64,000 nt of DNA from Candidatus Sphingomonas colombiensis (GTDB lineage Bacteria > Pseudomonadota > Alphaproteobacteria > Sphingomonadales > Sphingomonadaceae): NCBI GenBank assembly GCA_029202845.1, contig CP119315.1:3627001-3691000 (forward strand). The letters run 5' to 3'. Below are positions 43,160-52,846 of this stretch, piece after piece (position 1 is the stretch's first letter; each line of letters begins with the position of its first letter). Both the position numbers and the translations under genes were made by a program. The notes beneath the pieces are model-generated. The model saw only the letters and a list, made by a program, of their open reading frames with translations. It was not told the DNA's origin and searched no databases.

Positions 43160-44788
43160 CTATCTTACCTGCGTCGTCGCGACGAGCGGCGTGTCGTCAG
43201 AACTTCCGCCGACCGAAATGCGATATTCGCCCTTTGGCCTTGTCCAGATTCGTCGCCTGGTGTCGAACGCAGACATGGTCAGTGGCTCGAATCTAACCGT
43301 GATCGTCCGGGTTTCCCCCGGTGCAAGGGCGACCTTGGCCCAGCCGACTAGCTGTCGCGGCGCCAATCGGATTCTTGCAGGCAAAGATGCATAGACCTGC
43401 GCGATTTCAATACCAGCACGCGATCCGGTATTGGTCACCGAAAATGTGGCGGCATCCGGCGTGACCTTGAGGTTCGCATATGTGTAAGTGGTATAGGAAA
43501 GCCCGTATCCGAACGCGAACAGCGGCTTCCTGCCGTTCGCCTCGAACCATTTGTAACCGACGAGCACGCCCTCATCATATCGAATATCGAACGGCGGCTG
43601 AGTTTTGTATCCTGGAATGAACGGGTCTTTCATCGGCACCAGCGGAAGATCGCCCCCCTGCACCTTTGGATGGGGGAGATCCGCTTCGCTCCGGGGGAAG
43701 GTAATCGGGAGCTTGGCCGTGAAATTGGCCTTTCCGGTTAGAAGAGCGGCGATGGCCTCTCCTCCTCTGGCCCCCGGAAACCATGCGGCCACGACAGCGC
43801 CCGTCTTATCCAGCCAGGGCATGGTTACCGGGCCGGTGGTTTCCAGAACGACAATTGATCGCGGATTGGCGGTTGCGACCGTGTCGATCAGCCCGTCTTG
43901 CCCCTCAGGTAGGCCAAGCATAGGGTTATCATGTTCTTCCGACGAAGGCGCATAGGCAAAGACGATCGCCATGTCGGCTGACCTGGCCAAGGCAGCGGCA
44001 CGGGCGGAATCCTTACCATCATCGAAAATGAAGCGCGTGCCGGGCGCGGCGGCGCGAAGCGCCGCGAGCGGCGAAGAAGGCCACCAGATCTTGGGAAAGA
44101 AAATACCCTCGGTCGTGAAGCGCACCGCGCTCGGCTCGTTCTTGACCGCATTGCCGCCGGGCGGATCGACCTGACCTGACCCACCCCCGGTCAACACGCC
44201 TACATCGGCATGACCACCAATCACGGCGACAGTGCGAACCGTTGAAGCAAGCGGAAGAATCCCATCCTGATTGCGCAGCAACACGATGCCTTTTTCGGCC
44301 ACGTCCTGCGCGGCCTTGAGACCCGCCGCCACGTCAACGACCTGCATCTCGGGCGGATTATCGACGACCCGGGTAGCGAACATCGTCCTAAGAATACGAC
44401 GGACAGATGCATCGACTGCGCTCACGGGAACCCGGCCGCCGTTGACGGCCTCCGCCAGGCTGGCTCCGAAATATCTCGAGCCAGGCTGCTCCTGATCCAG
44501 GCCCGCAAGAATTGCCTTTTCAGTCGAATGTGTGGCAGCCCAATCGGAAATCACCCAGCCCTTGAACGCCCATTCTTTCTTCAACGTCTGATTGAGAAGT
44601 TCTTCGTTTTCACAGACATGGTTGCCCGCGAACAGGTTGTACGAACACATCACCATCCCGGGCTGGCCGTCTCGTACCGCAATCTCGAAGGCAAGCAGGT
44701 CACTCTCTCGCGCCGCGCGATAGTCGATGATCACATTGCCGGTATGCCGCCCGGTCTCCTGATCGTTGAATGCATAATGTTTGAGATC
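43160..44788 (-). pseudogene. Glycoside hydrolase family 3 (beta-glucosidase-like), 5'-truncated
   Basis: About 540 residues of a GH3 enzyme, from LKHYAFNDQETGRHTGNV through the nucleophile strand GWVISDWAATHS, the C-terminal alpha/beta domain and a fibronectin-III-like tail (FGYGLSYTTYTYANLKV). Normal proteins of this type have roughly 200 more N-terminal residues with a signal peptide. Here the homology stops at about 44788 and no start codon fits. The missing substrate-binding barrel strands imply a non-functional gene. Deletion or rearrangement at 44788 is inferred. Confidence 0.85.
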
Positions 44789-45248
44789 CCCGATCTGGTC
44801 CGTAGGCGCAGAGTTTTCCGGGAATGGCAGGTTTTGGGAAGTGGACTTATTCAGAAGTAAGACCGGAGTTGGGGAACATCGCAGACCATTAGCTTCGGAC
44901 AGCGTGATCGACCGCTTTCAGCAAGACCGGGCGCTCATCGACAGTAATGCAAACGACCGGCTGTGGTCGGTTGCCGTCACGCCCCGTCGCTATCGGAAAT
45001 GACGGCTATCTGGGGTCGGTCAACTGGAACCTGCCTGTCTTCTGACGGCCCAGCTTCTGACGTTCCGAGATGCCGGTCGAGCGAACGTTAAACGTCGGCT
45101 TCTGAAAAGAGCCGCCGTTCGACACGCCCCAGGCGAACGGCAGCAAAGTCCCAATCTCAAGTCGTTCGCGGCGCCGATCGGCGCCGGACCAAATCGGCCG
45201 GGCGGCAGTCGCCCCAGATGCGGTCATACGCCGGCGCTGGCCGGGTTC
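44789..45248. other. No recognisable gene
   Basis: This 460-bp stretch between the broken GH3 gene and the S41 peptidase gene has only short overlapping open frames (for example 45006-45227 on the minus strand). None has a family signature. It probably contains the breakpoint that removed the 5' part of the GH3 gene. Confidence 0.4.
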
Positions 45249-46556
45249 TTAATTGCTGCCGGCCCGTTTTGCGCCCCCCACGTGAAGATCGGCGCGATCC
45301 AGTTCGCTGGTTGTGCCATCGACAAAGGATATGATCAGCTTGCCGATCCTGCCCGACGGGTCTTTTTCAAATCGGTAGCGGGTTGAAGTCTGGGTAAGCG
45401 GGAAGAAGACATCGCCATCAAGCCAGCCAAGCTTCACCGGTGGTCGATGGTCGCGGATGGCATGCAGTCCGTCGGGGGTTCGCACAATCTTCATTGAGCC
45501 ATAGTCGCCAGCGTAGTTGGCAATGTGGACCGGGAAATGGGGGGTGTTCTCGGCCTTCGCGGCTTCGAGCGCGCGCTCGGCATCGATGCGCTCATCAACT
45601 GGAACCTTTGGAACCGCCGTTTCCAGCGCCACGATATGCGCCGTGCTGAGCGCATCGACCGATGCGACAGCGTGATCCGGCTTGACCCCGATCGTCTCCC
45701 AATTGGCATGGGTGATGGGATTAATCGGCGTCAGCGTCGATACGAAGAGACTATACCCACCGGGCAGATCCACGGTGTCGCCAGGGTTGGCCGCTCCGGC
45801 GCTCGTCTCTCCGATGATCGTCGCGCGGTGCGCAGATTGCAGTGTATAGGCGAAGGATTCCGCTGCCGATCCGGTCCGACCGCTGATGAGGATGTAAAGC
45901 GGCACGGTCAGACGTGGCGTCGCATAGAAAGTGGCAGGACGTTCGCTGGCCGTCGTCTGCCGCCCGCGGAAAACATTGTAGATGTCTCGGTCTGGCCCAA
46001 CGAAAGCGCTCGCTAGGTAGCCGACCATGCTGGGATCGCCGCCGCCATTGTTCCTGAGGTCAATGATTACCCCATCGGTATGATCGACAAGCCGGAGCGC
46101 AGCGTCGGCAGCGGCGCGAGCAGGCCAATCGGGTTGCGCGAAATCGATCGGCGCGAAGGAGTCGAGCGCCATATACCCGATGTTGCCCGAAAGGATGGAT
46201 ACCTGACGGAAGCCATAGCCGCTGCGGCGATCCTGATCCTCTGGGCCATAGCGAGACGCAGGCTGGGTTGCGCCTGACGTTGTAGCTGAAGGGCGCCAGG
46301 AGACGTGGAAATGTCGATCAAAGCGGACGAGGCGGTCGGAGATCGTCGTCGCCAGCTGAGCCGGACTTTGTCCATCGTATCGGCCGGACGTAGCCTCCGT
46401 CCGCAGGTCATCTGCGATATGGCCAGCCGCGCTCGGATCGAAATAATTCTGTTCGATCGCATCTGCTATTTCCGCCGCCGCTTGTCTTGGCGACGGTAGC
46501 GGTGCTGCGAAAACTGGTGCGGACATCGCGGCCAATATCGTGATAGCGAGACGCAT
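45249..46556 (-). CDS. S41 family C-terminal-processing-type peptidase
   Basis: Exported protein of 435 residues with a signal peptide (MRLAITILAAMSAPVFAAP). Tail-specific-protease features are YMALDSFAP, GVIIDLRNNGGGDPSMVGYLAS and the catalytic Ser in LISGRTGSAAESFAYTLQ, with GETSAGAANPG following. No PDZ domain is evident. This short S41 form is common in sphingomonads and related bacteria. The substrate is unknown. Confidence 0.9.
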   Translation of the reverse strand: MRLAITILAAMSAPVFAAPLPSPRQAAAEIADAIEQNYFDPSAAGHIADDLRTEATSGRYDGQSPAQLATTISDRLVRFDRHFHVSWRPSATTSGATQPASRYGPEDQDRRSGYGFRQVSILSGNIGYMALDSFAPIDFAQPDWPARAAADAALRLVDHTDGVIIDLRNNGGGDPSMVGYLASAFVGPDRDIYNVFRGRQTTASERPATFYATPRLTVPLYILISGRTGSAAESFAYTLQSAHRATIIGETSAGAANPGDTVDLPGGYSLFVSTLTPINPITHANWETIGVKPDHAVASVDALSTAHIVALETAVPKVPVDERIDAERALEAAKAENTPHFPVHIANYAGDYGSMKIVRTPDGLHAIRDHRPPVKLGWLDGDVFFPLTQTSTRYRFEKDPSGRIGKLIISFVDGTTSELDRADLHVGGAKRAGSN

Positions 46557-46724
46557 GGCTCTCCCCCAGGATCAGATGAGTGTGTATTGCTACAATAACA
46601 CACATCGTCAAGTGATGAACGTCCCGGCGCGCCTGCGGGAGAGATAGCTTGGCAAAACTGCACAGCGGGACAAGTGTATTTTCCGCCTGCCGGCGGCCAG
46701 GATGGCCGCGTGACAGGAGTAGAG

Positions 46725-46811
46725 ATGAGCAAACGACCGCGCCGGAATCACAGCCCGGCATTTAAGGCGAAGGTGGCATTGGCCGCCGTGAAGGGCCAGA
46801 AGACGCTAGGT
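46725..46811 (+). mobile_element. IS3-family orfA fragment, interrupted
   Basis: MSKRPRRNHSPAFKAKVALA, then AVKGQKTLG, is the N-terminus of an IS3-family OrfA with its ATG at 46725. It stops after 29 codons where IS481-type sequence begins (about 46811). Confidence 0.8.
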
Positions 46812-47502
46812 GTTTGATCCCATGGTTTGATGGTGCGATCCTTTCGCTGGAATGGAAGGAAGCACTATGGGGCAGGTACGTCACGGGAGCGCCACGACCA
46901 CGCACGCCGTCCGAGCAGCAATACAGCGATCGCAGGCTTCGCTCGCGACGTTGAGCCGAGAACTGGGGATCAACCCGAAGACGGTGGCGAAGTGGCGTAA
47001 GCGGACGACGCTCGATGATCTAAAGACCGGGCCGAAGGCCCCTCATTCAACGACCCTGACCGAAGCCGAGGAGGCAATGGTCGTCGCATTCCGGCGGCAC
47101 ACGCTGCTGCCGCTCGACGATTGCCTGTACGCCCTGCAGCCGACGATCCCGCACCTGACACGATCAGCGCTGCATCGCTGCCTCCAGCGGCACGGCATCT
47201 CACGCTTGCCCGATGTCGAGGGCGACAAGCCCCGGCGACAGCGCTTCAAGCGCTACCCTATCGGCTTCTTTCACATGGACATCGCCGAGGTGCAGACTGC
47301 CGAAGGCAAACTCTATCTGTTCGTCGCCATCGACCGCACCAGTAAGTTCGCCGTCACCCAACTCGTCGAGAAAGCCGATCAGCGAACGGCCTGGGAGTTC
47401 CTAGAGTACCTGCCAAAGCCGTGCCCTATAAGATCCACACCATCCTGACCGACAACGGCATTCAGTTCGCCGACCAGCCGCGCAACCGGAACACAGCGTT
47501 CT
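46811..47502 (+). mobile_element. IS481-family element, 3'-truncated and frameshifted transposase
   Basis: The transposase begins at ATG 46867 (MGQVRHGSATTTHAVRAAIQ). It has an HTH (LSRELGINPKTVAKWRKR) and the first catalytic Asp in FHMDIAEVQ with LFVAIDRTSKF. At about 47405 the frame changes: VPYKIHTILTDNGIQFADQ, holding the second Asp, continues in another frame. Homology ends at 47502, where an IS3 element starts. It lies inside the older IS3 orfA fragment. It cannot be autonomous. Confidence 0.85.
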
Positions 47503-47554
47503 TGGACTTGCTTCGAAAAAGTGGAGAGTTTTCCTGAGGTGAAAGGCGAACTCG

Positions 47555-47848
47555 ATGACGAAGCAACGACGGTTTACAAAGGAATTCGAGGACGAGGCGG
47601 TCCGGCTGGTAGCGACCAGCGGGCGCACGCAGCGTGAGGTTGCGGAAGATTTGGGGGTCGGCCTGTCGACGCTGGTTCGGTGGATCGGCCGTCGTCGTGA
47701 TTGGCTGACGGAGATGCCCGACCAGGCGCCGCAGGCAGATATGGCATCCGAGTTGAAGCGGCTCCGCCGGGAGAATGAGATCCTTCGGCAGGAGCGCGAC
47801 ATACTGAAGCGGGCGACCGCTTTTTTCGCCCGGGAGGGAAGTCGATGA
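47555..47848 (+). CDS. IS3-family transposase OrfA
   Basis: HTH protein of 97 residues, MTKQRRFTKEFEDEAVRLVA, with HTH REVAEDLGVGLSTLVRWIG and a C-terminal leucine-zipper-like ELKRLRRENEILRQERDILK. It binds the IS ends. Its stop overlaps the orfB start by 4 bp (ATGA). Confidence 0.92.
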   Translation: MTKQRRFTKEFEDEAVRLVATSGRTQREVAEDLGVGLSTLVRWIGRRRDWLTEMPDQAPQADMASELKRLRRENEILRQERDILKRATAFFAREGSR

Positions 47849-48705
47849 GGTTTGCGCTCGTCGATCAGGCGAAGAAGGATTTCCCCGTACACCGCCTCTG
47901 CCAGGTGCTCGGCGTCAGCCAGAGCGGCTATTTCGCCTGGAAGGATCGTCCGGCCAGTCGGCGGCAACGTGATGACATGGTGATGCTGGCGCATGTCCGC
48001 TCGGCATTCGCGCTGTCGAACGGCACGTATGGCAGTCCGCGCATGACGCGCGAGTTGCAGGATGATGGCTTCGCCATCGGGCGACGGCGCACGGCGCGGC
48101 TGATGCGCGAGAACGGCCTGCGCGGTCGGCAGAAGCGTCGGTTCAAACGGACGACCGACAGCGAGCACAGCTGGCCGATCGCGCCGAACATCATCGACCA
48201 GGATTTTACGGCGACGACGCCCAACCAGAAATGGGGCGTGGACATCTCGTATGTCTGGACGCGGGAGGGATGGCTCTATCTGGCGGTGGTCATCGATCTC
48301 TTCTCCCGCCGCGTGATCGGCTGGGCCGTCGGCGACCGCCTGCATCGCGATCTGGCGCTGGCCGCGCTGCGCAAGGCCCTCGTTATGCGGCGTCCGCCCG
48401 AAGGGCTCATTCATCATTCGGACCGCGGCAGCCAATACTGCTCCGTGGACTACCAGACCGAGCTGCGCCGCCACGGCATCCGTATCTCCATGTCTGGAAA
48501 GGGAAATTGCTACGACAACGCGATGGTCGAGACGTTCTTCAAGACGATCAAATCCGAGCTCGTCTGGCGCACCGTCTTCTATACCCGTGACCAAGCCGCG
48601 CAGGCCATTGCCCGCTATATCGACGGCTTCTACAACCCGGTCCGGCGCCACTCCGCGCTCGACTACATCAGCCCCGCGCAGTTCGAACGAACCGCGTCAC
48701 GCTGA
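47845..48705 (+). CDS. IS3-family transposase OrfB (DDE integrase)
   Basis: Integrase-like protein of 286 residues with an HTH_21 region and the DDE triad: Asp in WGVDISYVWTREG, Asp in HHSDRGSQYCSVDY and Glu in CYDNAMVETFFKTIKSEL. All catalytic residues are present and the frame is open, so it may be active. Confidence 0.93.
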   Translation: MRFALVDQAKKDFPVHRLCQVLGVSQSGYFAWKDRPASRRQRDDMVMLAHVRSAFALSNGTYGSPRMTRELQDDGFAIGRRRTARLMRENGLRGRQKRRFKRTTDSEHSWPIAPNIIDQDFTATTPNQKWGVDISYVWTREGWLYLAVVIDLFSRRVIGWAVGDRLHRDLALAALRKALVMRRPPEGLIHHSDRGSQYCSVDYQTELRRHGIRISMSGKGNCYDNAMVETFFKTIKSELVWRTVFYTRDQAAQAIARYIDGFYNPVRRHSALDYISPAQFERTASR

Positions 48706-48739
48706 GCAAATGCCTCTCCACTTAAGCGGGGCAAGTCCA

Positions 48740-48941
48740 GATTGAGTGCAATGGCATCCAAGGTCGGCCGGCAAAATCCTGCCACCTAATTAGTAATCCG
48801 ATGCCTTATCTTGCTCTCGAAGCGACCTTCAGGATTGACTTGTTGCCTCAATGGAAGAAGGTGGCGGTGGCCGCTTTGTCTCTTGCATCTTTCCCCAAAA
48901 CTCTTGCGGGCGCAGCGCAGCGCCATGACTGATTCACCTGC
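48740..48941. other. Short stretch without recognised gene between IS remnants
   Basis: Between the complete IS3 element and an orfA fragment. Minus-strand frames continue the broken orfA into unrelated sequence (NQSWRCAAPARVLGKD). Nothing else was recognised. Confidence 0.35.
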
Positions 48942-49080
48942 CGCAACTCGCCAACGCCGAGCCCGCCGTACACCTTCTTCCATCGGTAAAAGGTCTGCTC
49001 CGACACGCCCATCCGGCGGATCGCCTCCGCCACCGGAGTGCCCGTCTCTGCCTGCTTCAACGCAAACGCGATCTGCTCAT
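48942..49080 (-). mobile_element. IS3-family (IS407-like) orfA fragment
   Basis: EQIAFALKQAETGTPVAEAI, then RRMGVSEQTFYRWKKVYGGL and GVGELRQ, is the HTH part of an IS407-type OrfA on the minus strand. Both ends are missing. It abuts the end of another IS3 element at 49081. Confidence 0.85.
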
Positions 49081-49420
49081 TGAACCGCGCCGGGTCTGCC
49101 GGAGGCGTTGGGTTGTGAGTCACGCTGCCATATCGAGGTTGCTTGCGGCAGCATAATATAGATCTTCGGCTTCAGCAGGCGGGATGTTGCCGATGGGCTC
49201 CAGCAGCCGACGATGGTTGAACCAGTCGACCCATTCGAGCGTGGCGTATTCGACAGCTTCAAAGTTGCGCCACGGCCCGCGCCGGTGGATCACCTCGGCC
49301 TTGTAAAGGCCGTTGATCGTCTCGGCCAAAGCGTTGTCGTAGCTATCGCCGACGCTGCCGACTGATGGCTCGACCCCGGCTTCGGCGAGGCGCTTGGTGT
49401 ACTTGATGGACACATATTGG
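49081..49420 (-). mobile_element. IS3-family right-end fragment with orfB C-terminus
   Basis: The orfB tail reads YVSIKYTKRLAEAGVEPSVG, then SYDNALAETINGLYKAEVIH with the last catalytic Glu, and ends at 49120. It is followed by the terminal repeat TGAACCGCGCCGGGTCTGCC (plus strand from 49081). At about 49420 it is fused to an IS30 remnant. The same terminal repeat recurs at 58667. Confidence 0.85.
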
Positions 49421-49426
49421 GCGGAT

Positions 49427-49570
49427 TCAACCGGTCGTCGCAACACCGGCTTCATATTGCTGGACGAGGAACTGGTCGAGCACTTCCGCGGGTGTCTTCC
49501 ACCCGAGCGTCTTGCGCGGCCGCGTGTTCATGGCGTGAGCAACGGCATCCAGTTCGCGAGCGGAGTGCAG
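49427..49570 (-). mobile_element. IS30-family transposase C-terminal remnant
   Basis: The minus strand reads DLSLHSARELDAVAHAMNTR, PRKTLGWKTPAEVLDQFLV and QQYEAGVATTG, then stop. RPRKTLGWKTPAE is the usual IS30 C-terminal signature. The rest of the gene is missing. Confidence 0.8.
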
Positions 49571-49599
49571 GCTGAGATCGGAGCGACAGCGGCTACAAT

Positions 49600-49743
49600 T
49601 CGGTAAAACACACCTTTTCTCAATTCGATGATGAGCGCGGCGCCCAGCTTCACGCTTCGATATATGCCAACCTCTTCGATGACGAGGAAGGCGAACGCTT
49701 CAGTCTAACCTGGTCCCGCCCCATGCGCTGCAACGGCGAGTGA
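49600..49743 (+). pseudogene. DUF736-family protein, C-terminal remnant
   Basis: VKHTFSQFDDERGAQLHASI, then YANLFDDEEGERFSLTWSRP, resembles the end of DUF736 proteins (IYANLFDDEEGExYxLIWSR). DUF736 genes are common on conjugative plasmids and integrative elements of alphaproteobacteria. Only about 45 codons remain, next to an IS30 remnant. Confidence 0.6.
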
Positions 49744-49848
49744 AGTTGGCGCAACGCCGGGCCCGGAGCAGTTCGGGCGCGGTTCGATTTCCGGGACCTG
49801 CTGGTTCATCACCCCCGCCGGACTCACGTGGATCACGTCTGCTTTCGT

Positions 49849-51003
49849 CTAGGGAAACATCACCACCACGTTCGCGCCCGGAAAGGTCGCCCCGATCACC
49901 TGGCGGTTTTTCTCGCGACGGCGCCACGGCTCGCCTTGATCAAATGCACCGATAGATTCGTAGGCCCCCACCAACTGAAATCCGGAAAGAACATAAGGAA
50001 GCCCCTCCGCCCCTAGAGGCGAGAGGCTATCCGCAATGTGGAAATGCAGATGGGGCCGGCTGGCGGAGCCGGTGGATCCAACCCCTCCAATCACCTGTCC
50101 GCGGCGAACATTGTCCCCTACTCGCACCTTAAGCCCGGGCATCAGATGTTCGTAAAATGCGTAGCGACCATCGCCCAGGTCAAGAATGACATGATTGCCA
50201 GTTGCTTCTGCAAGGCTGACGCGCGGCCTAAGCGAATTGGCAGACGGCTCAGGCACGCCATCCGACAGTCCGACAACGACGCCATCGGCGACCGCGAGCA
50301 CATCTTCCCCCAATCCCGTTCCATCGTCGTGGCTGGCACGAACATCAGCACGCGCCGGCGCGTGCATCCAATCGATCGCGAACCGGCCAGGAATGACGGC
50401 GCGCCCCGCGACGGCGTACACGACGCGTCGATGACCGCGTTCCAGTGCCGGGTCGTATACCGCGGCCCATGGGCCGCCGCGAAGCGGCGGGCTTAGAGAC
50501 AGCATTGGTCGTCGATCGACGGTAGCGACCCCACCGGTCGTACTTTGATGGAGCCGGTCGTCGTCGGCCGCATATATGATGCGATGCCGAACCTCTCTCG
50601 GTGGCGCCCCCTCCCCCAAGGGGACCGCGAGATAAGCGAGCGCCGTCGCGCCCTGCCCCACGCGAAGCGGATCGGCGCCGGCCGGCAGACCGGGCCGCGC
50701 CAACACCCCGTTCAGAAGATCGCCGTACAGGCTCAGCAACACGGTACCGGTTTGCGCATCCAACACCTCGAGCCCTGCCAACGTCAGCGGCTGAGCCGAA
50801 AAGTTCATCAATTGCAGCTCGTACGTCAGGCTTCGTCCGTTCTCCAGATGGAGCACCGCCGGCGCGAACGGGACGTGAATGTCGAAAGATTGCCGCAAGG
50901 GAGCGGTGGTTTCCGGCGTTTCGGCGCCGGCCTGTCCGTGTGCCACGGCAAGGCTCAGAAGGATGACGGCGGCAACGACAGCCGCGGTCTTTGTGAATTC
51001 CAT
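49849..51003 (-). CDS. M23 family metallopeptidase (exported)
   Basis: Protein of 384 residues with a signal peptide (cleavage near AHGQAGAE). An N-terminal beta domain precedes the LytM/M23 fold: IDWMHAPARADVRASHDDGT, VLAVADGVVVG, GNHVILDLGDGRYAFYEHL and the HxH zinc motif in SRPHLHFHIAD. Such enzymes cut peptidoglycan cross-links or act as M23-like scaffolds. It is 104 bp from the LytTR gene on the same strand, so a joint unit is possible. Confidence 0.88.
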   Translation of the reverse strand: MEFTKTAAVVAAVILLSLAVAHGQAGAETPETTAPLRQSFDIHVPFAPAVLHLENGRSLTYELQLMNFSAQPLTLAGLEVLDAQTGTVLLSLYGDLLNGVLARPGLPAGADPLRVGQGATALAYLAVPLGEGAPPREVRHRIIYAADDDRLHQSTTGGVATVDRRPMLSLSPPLRGGPWAAVYDPALERGHRRVVYAVAGRAVIPGRFAIDWMHAPARADVRASHDDGTGLGEDVLAVADGVVVGLSDGVPEPSANSLRPRVSLAEATGNHVILDLGDGRYAFYEHLMPGLKVRVGDNVRRGQVIGGVGSTGSASRPHLHFHIADSLSPLGAEGLPYVLSGFQLVGAYESIGAFDQGEPWRRREKNRQVIGATFPGANVVVMFP

Positions 51004-51106
51004 TCATTGGTCTCCGCATGGCGCTCGGCCCGGCCGGCGAAGTTCCCGCTATGGCTCACCGTAGCGATACGGAAACCGCAAACACGCAAGCGGGACTTCT
51101 TGCCTG

Positions 51107-52000
51107 CTAACCGGGATCGCGATTGCGGGCCCCTTCGAACCACGCTTCGAGATTTTTCCGGTAGCGACGGCTGAGCCGAAGCTGTTCCCCGCCGGCGAGC
51201 CTAACCATCGCGTCGCCGCGACCAAGACTGCTCACCTGCACGATCCCAGCGACAGGCACGATGACACCGCGATGGATGCGGGCATACGAGCCTGGGGGCA
51301 GCCGCCCCATCATCGAGGACAGCGATTCCTCCACGAGAAGAATTGAGCCGCTCTCATGGATCTCGACGTAATTCCCGGCTGCGCCAATCCATTCGATGTC
51401 ATTGAGGCGGATCACGCGAATTTGGCCTCTCGTCCTTACGCGAATACTTCCCTCTGATCGGTTCGGACCCGGTGCCGGAGCAATTGCGGCGCGGCGCATC
51501 CTTGCCGTCCACATCACGGTGAGGCCAACAAGCATGGCGTAAAACAATGTGTTCGTATCGAGGTTCGACAGGAACATCCGCTCCCCCATCGCCCACCGGT
51601 TCGGTATACGACCACCGTCGTTGTAGACGGGCCAGTAGAGCAGCGCGAACAAGCCGACATGCACGATTGCAGCGATCGGCAGCCCCGAGATGTAGAAGGC
51701 TGATTTACGTCGCCAGTTCCGCCGCGAATGTTCCAGCCGCCGGACAATGGCGATAATCGGCACCGTCATCACGAGCCAAACCGAGAAGATCGCTGCCGAA
51801 TAGCCCAAAGAGGGCCACCATGGTTGCGGCGCCTGCCGGTAGACGCTGATCGCATAGCCTTGCGCTGCGAAGACCACCGCGACCGTAGCCCAAGCTGCGG
51901 TCGCGACGCCGGCCAGGGCGATGGCTTCGCGCCCCAATATCTGCCGCTCGACGCCGATTTCAGGAGATGCACTACTTCCAGGCATCATCCTCGTTCGCAT
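51107..52000 (-). CDS. Membrane protein with C-terminal LytTR DNA-binding domain
   Basis: About 298 residues. Four hydrophobic segments (AIALAGVATAAWATVAVVFA, YSAAIFSVWLVMTVPIIAIV and two more) are followed by a LytTR domain: IRVRTRGQIRVIRLNDIEWI, GAAGNYVEIHE, SYARIHRGVIVPV and LRLSRRYRKNLEAW. Membrane-bound LytTR proteins of this form regulate nearby operons. The start is uncertain: 52000 (MRTRMMPG), 51988 or 51985 fit; the frame is open to 52201. The M23 gene follows. Confidence 0.85.
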   Translation of the reverse strand: MRTRMMPGSSASPEIGVERQILGREAIALAGVATAAWATVAVVFAAQGYAISVYRQAPQPWWPSLGYSAAIFSVWLVMTVPIIAIVRRLEHSRRNWRRKSAFYISGLPIAAIVHVGLFALLYWPVYNDGGRIPNRWAMGERMFLSNLDTNTLFYAMLVGLTVMWTARMRRAAIAPAPGPNRSEGSIRVRTRGQIRVIRLNDIEWIGAAGNYVEIHESGSILLVEESLSSMMGRLPPGSYARIHRGVIVPVAGIVQVSSLGRGDAMVRLAGGEQLRLSRRYRKNLEAWFEGARNRDPG

Positions 52001-52210
52001 TGGGCGCATATCCGGTAGGCCTTTACATCTTTCGATACGCGCTTGCATCGCGAATGACCAACCAATCTGCCCTTTCCAACGTGCAGCAAAGCCTGCGGCC
52101 ATGTCATTGTTTCCATGGCCTTCGTCGCAGGCGCACTGAAACCGTCGCGCGTTCGCTTCGACGAGGCCCAACTGCAGGGCGACCTCGCCCGTTCGGAGCA
52201 CGTGCGGCGC

Positions 52211-52756
52211 TCATCGGCTACCCAGCAATCTGGCCACCGCCTCGCGGACAAGTGCGGGGACGCTTTCGGCATCGTCCAGATAGGCGCTTTCCAGCAGGCC
52301 ATCCGAAAGCGCAACGAAGAGAGAAGCGGTAACGGAAGGAGTTGGATCGCCTTCCTGTGCGAGAAGGTTCTGGAGGACGTCGTGATACCAGACGCGGCGC
52401 GCATTGATCGCCTGCCGCACGGGGCTGGCAGGATCGGGATATTCGGCCGCCGCGTTGAGGAACGGACATCCCCGCCAGCCTCCGGCGGTCACAGCTTCGC
52501 TAATACGCTCCATGATAGCCGAGATCATTTTCCGAGGAGGTTGCTTCGGAAGCGCCGCCACTACCGCGCGGCCGAGCCGATCTATCTCTTCGAGATAGGC
52601 GACGACGAGATCATCTTTCGAGGGAAAGTGTTTGTAGAAGGTCGCCTTGGCCACGCCGGCTTCCGCGATGATGCGGTCGATGCCGACAGCGTGGATACCC
52701 CCTTCGTAGAAAAGGCGGGTCGCGGTGTCGAGCAAACGACGACGGGCGGAACTCAT
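52211..52756 (-). CDS. TetR/AcrR family repressor
   Basis: Repressor of 181 residues with N-terminal HTH ARRRLLDTATRLFYEGGIHA, IIAEAGVAKATFYKHFPSKD. The C-terminal part has GGWRGCPFLNAAAEYPDPASPV, a motif of the YxaF/LmrA-like group with a ligand-pocket Cys. Two palindromes lie 46-89 bp upstream, in the region divergent to a broken SnoaL-like gene, suggesting autoregulation and control of the divergent genes. Confidence 0.93.
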   Translation of the reverse strand: MSSARRRLLDTATRLFYEGGIHAVGIDRIIAEAGVAKATFYKHFPSKDDLVVAYLEEIDRLGRAVVAALPKQPPRKMISAIMERISEAVTAGGWRGCPFLNAAAEYPDPASPVRQAINARRVWYHDVLQNLLAQEGDPTPSVTASLFVALSDGLLESAYLDDAESVPALVREAVARLLGSR

Positions 52757-52801
52757 TTCAGGCCGGCAGGAAATTTTTCGTCATCGTCGCTTGACCATAA
52801 C

Positions 52802-52845
52802 AGACAGGTCTGTACATTGCAATTAATAGACAGACCGTTCTGTCT
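52802..52845. promoter_or_regulatory. Twin TetR-type operators
   Basis: AGACAGGTCTGT (52802-52813, near-palindrome) and AGACAGACCGTTCTGTCT (52828-52845, perfect AGACAGA-N4-TCTGTCT). They share the AGACAG half-site and lie between divergent tetR and the SnoaL-like pseudogene, whose ATG follows by 2 bp. The sites could repress both directions. Confidence 0.75.
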
Positions 52846-52846
52846 G

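Larger units (their letters stand above)
47503..48739 (+). mobile_element. IS3-family insertion sequence, complete-looking
   Basis: The 1,237-bp element is bounded by TGGACTTGC and GCAAGTCCA, with imperfect inverted repeats extending to about 26 bp (the inner AAGTGGAGAG is shared). It carries orfA and orfB with an ATGA overlap. No matching target duplication is seen at the ends (TCT against GAT), so one flank may have been rearranged after insertion. It truncates the IS481 element on its left. Confidence 0.88.

Noticed and set aside
47401..48651. Minus-strand open frame of 416 codons
   Set aside because: Antisense to the IS3 orfA/orfB genes.
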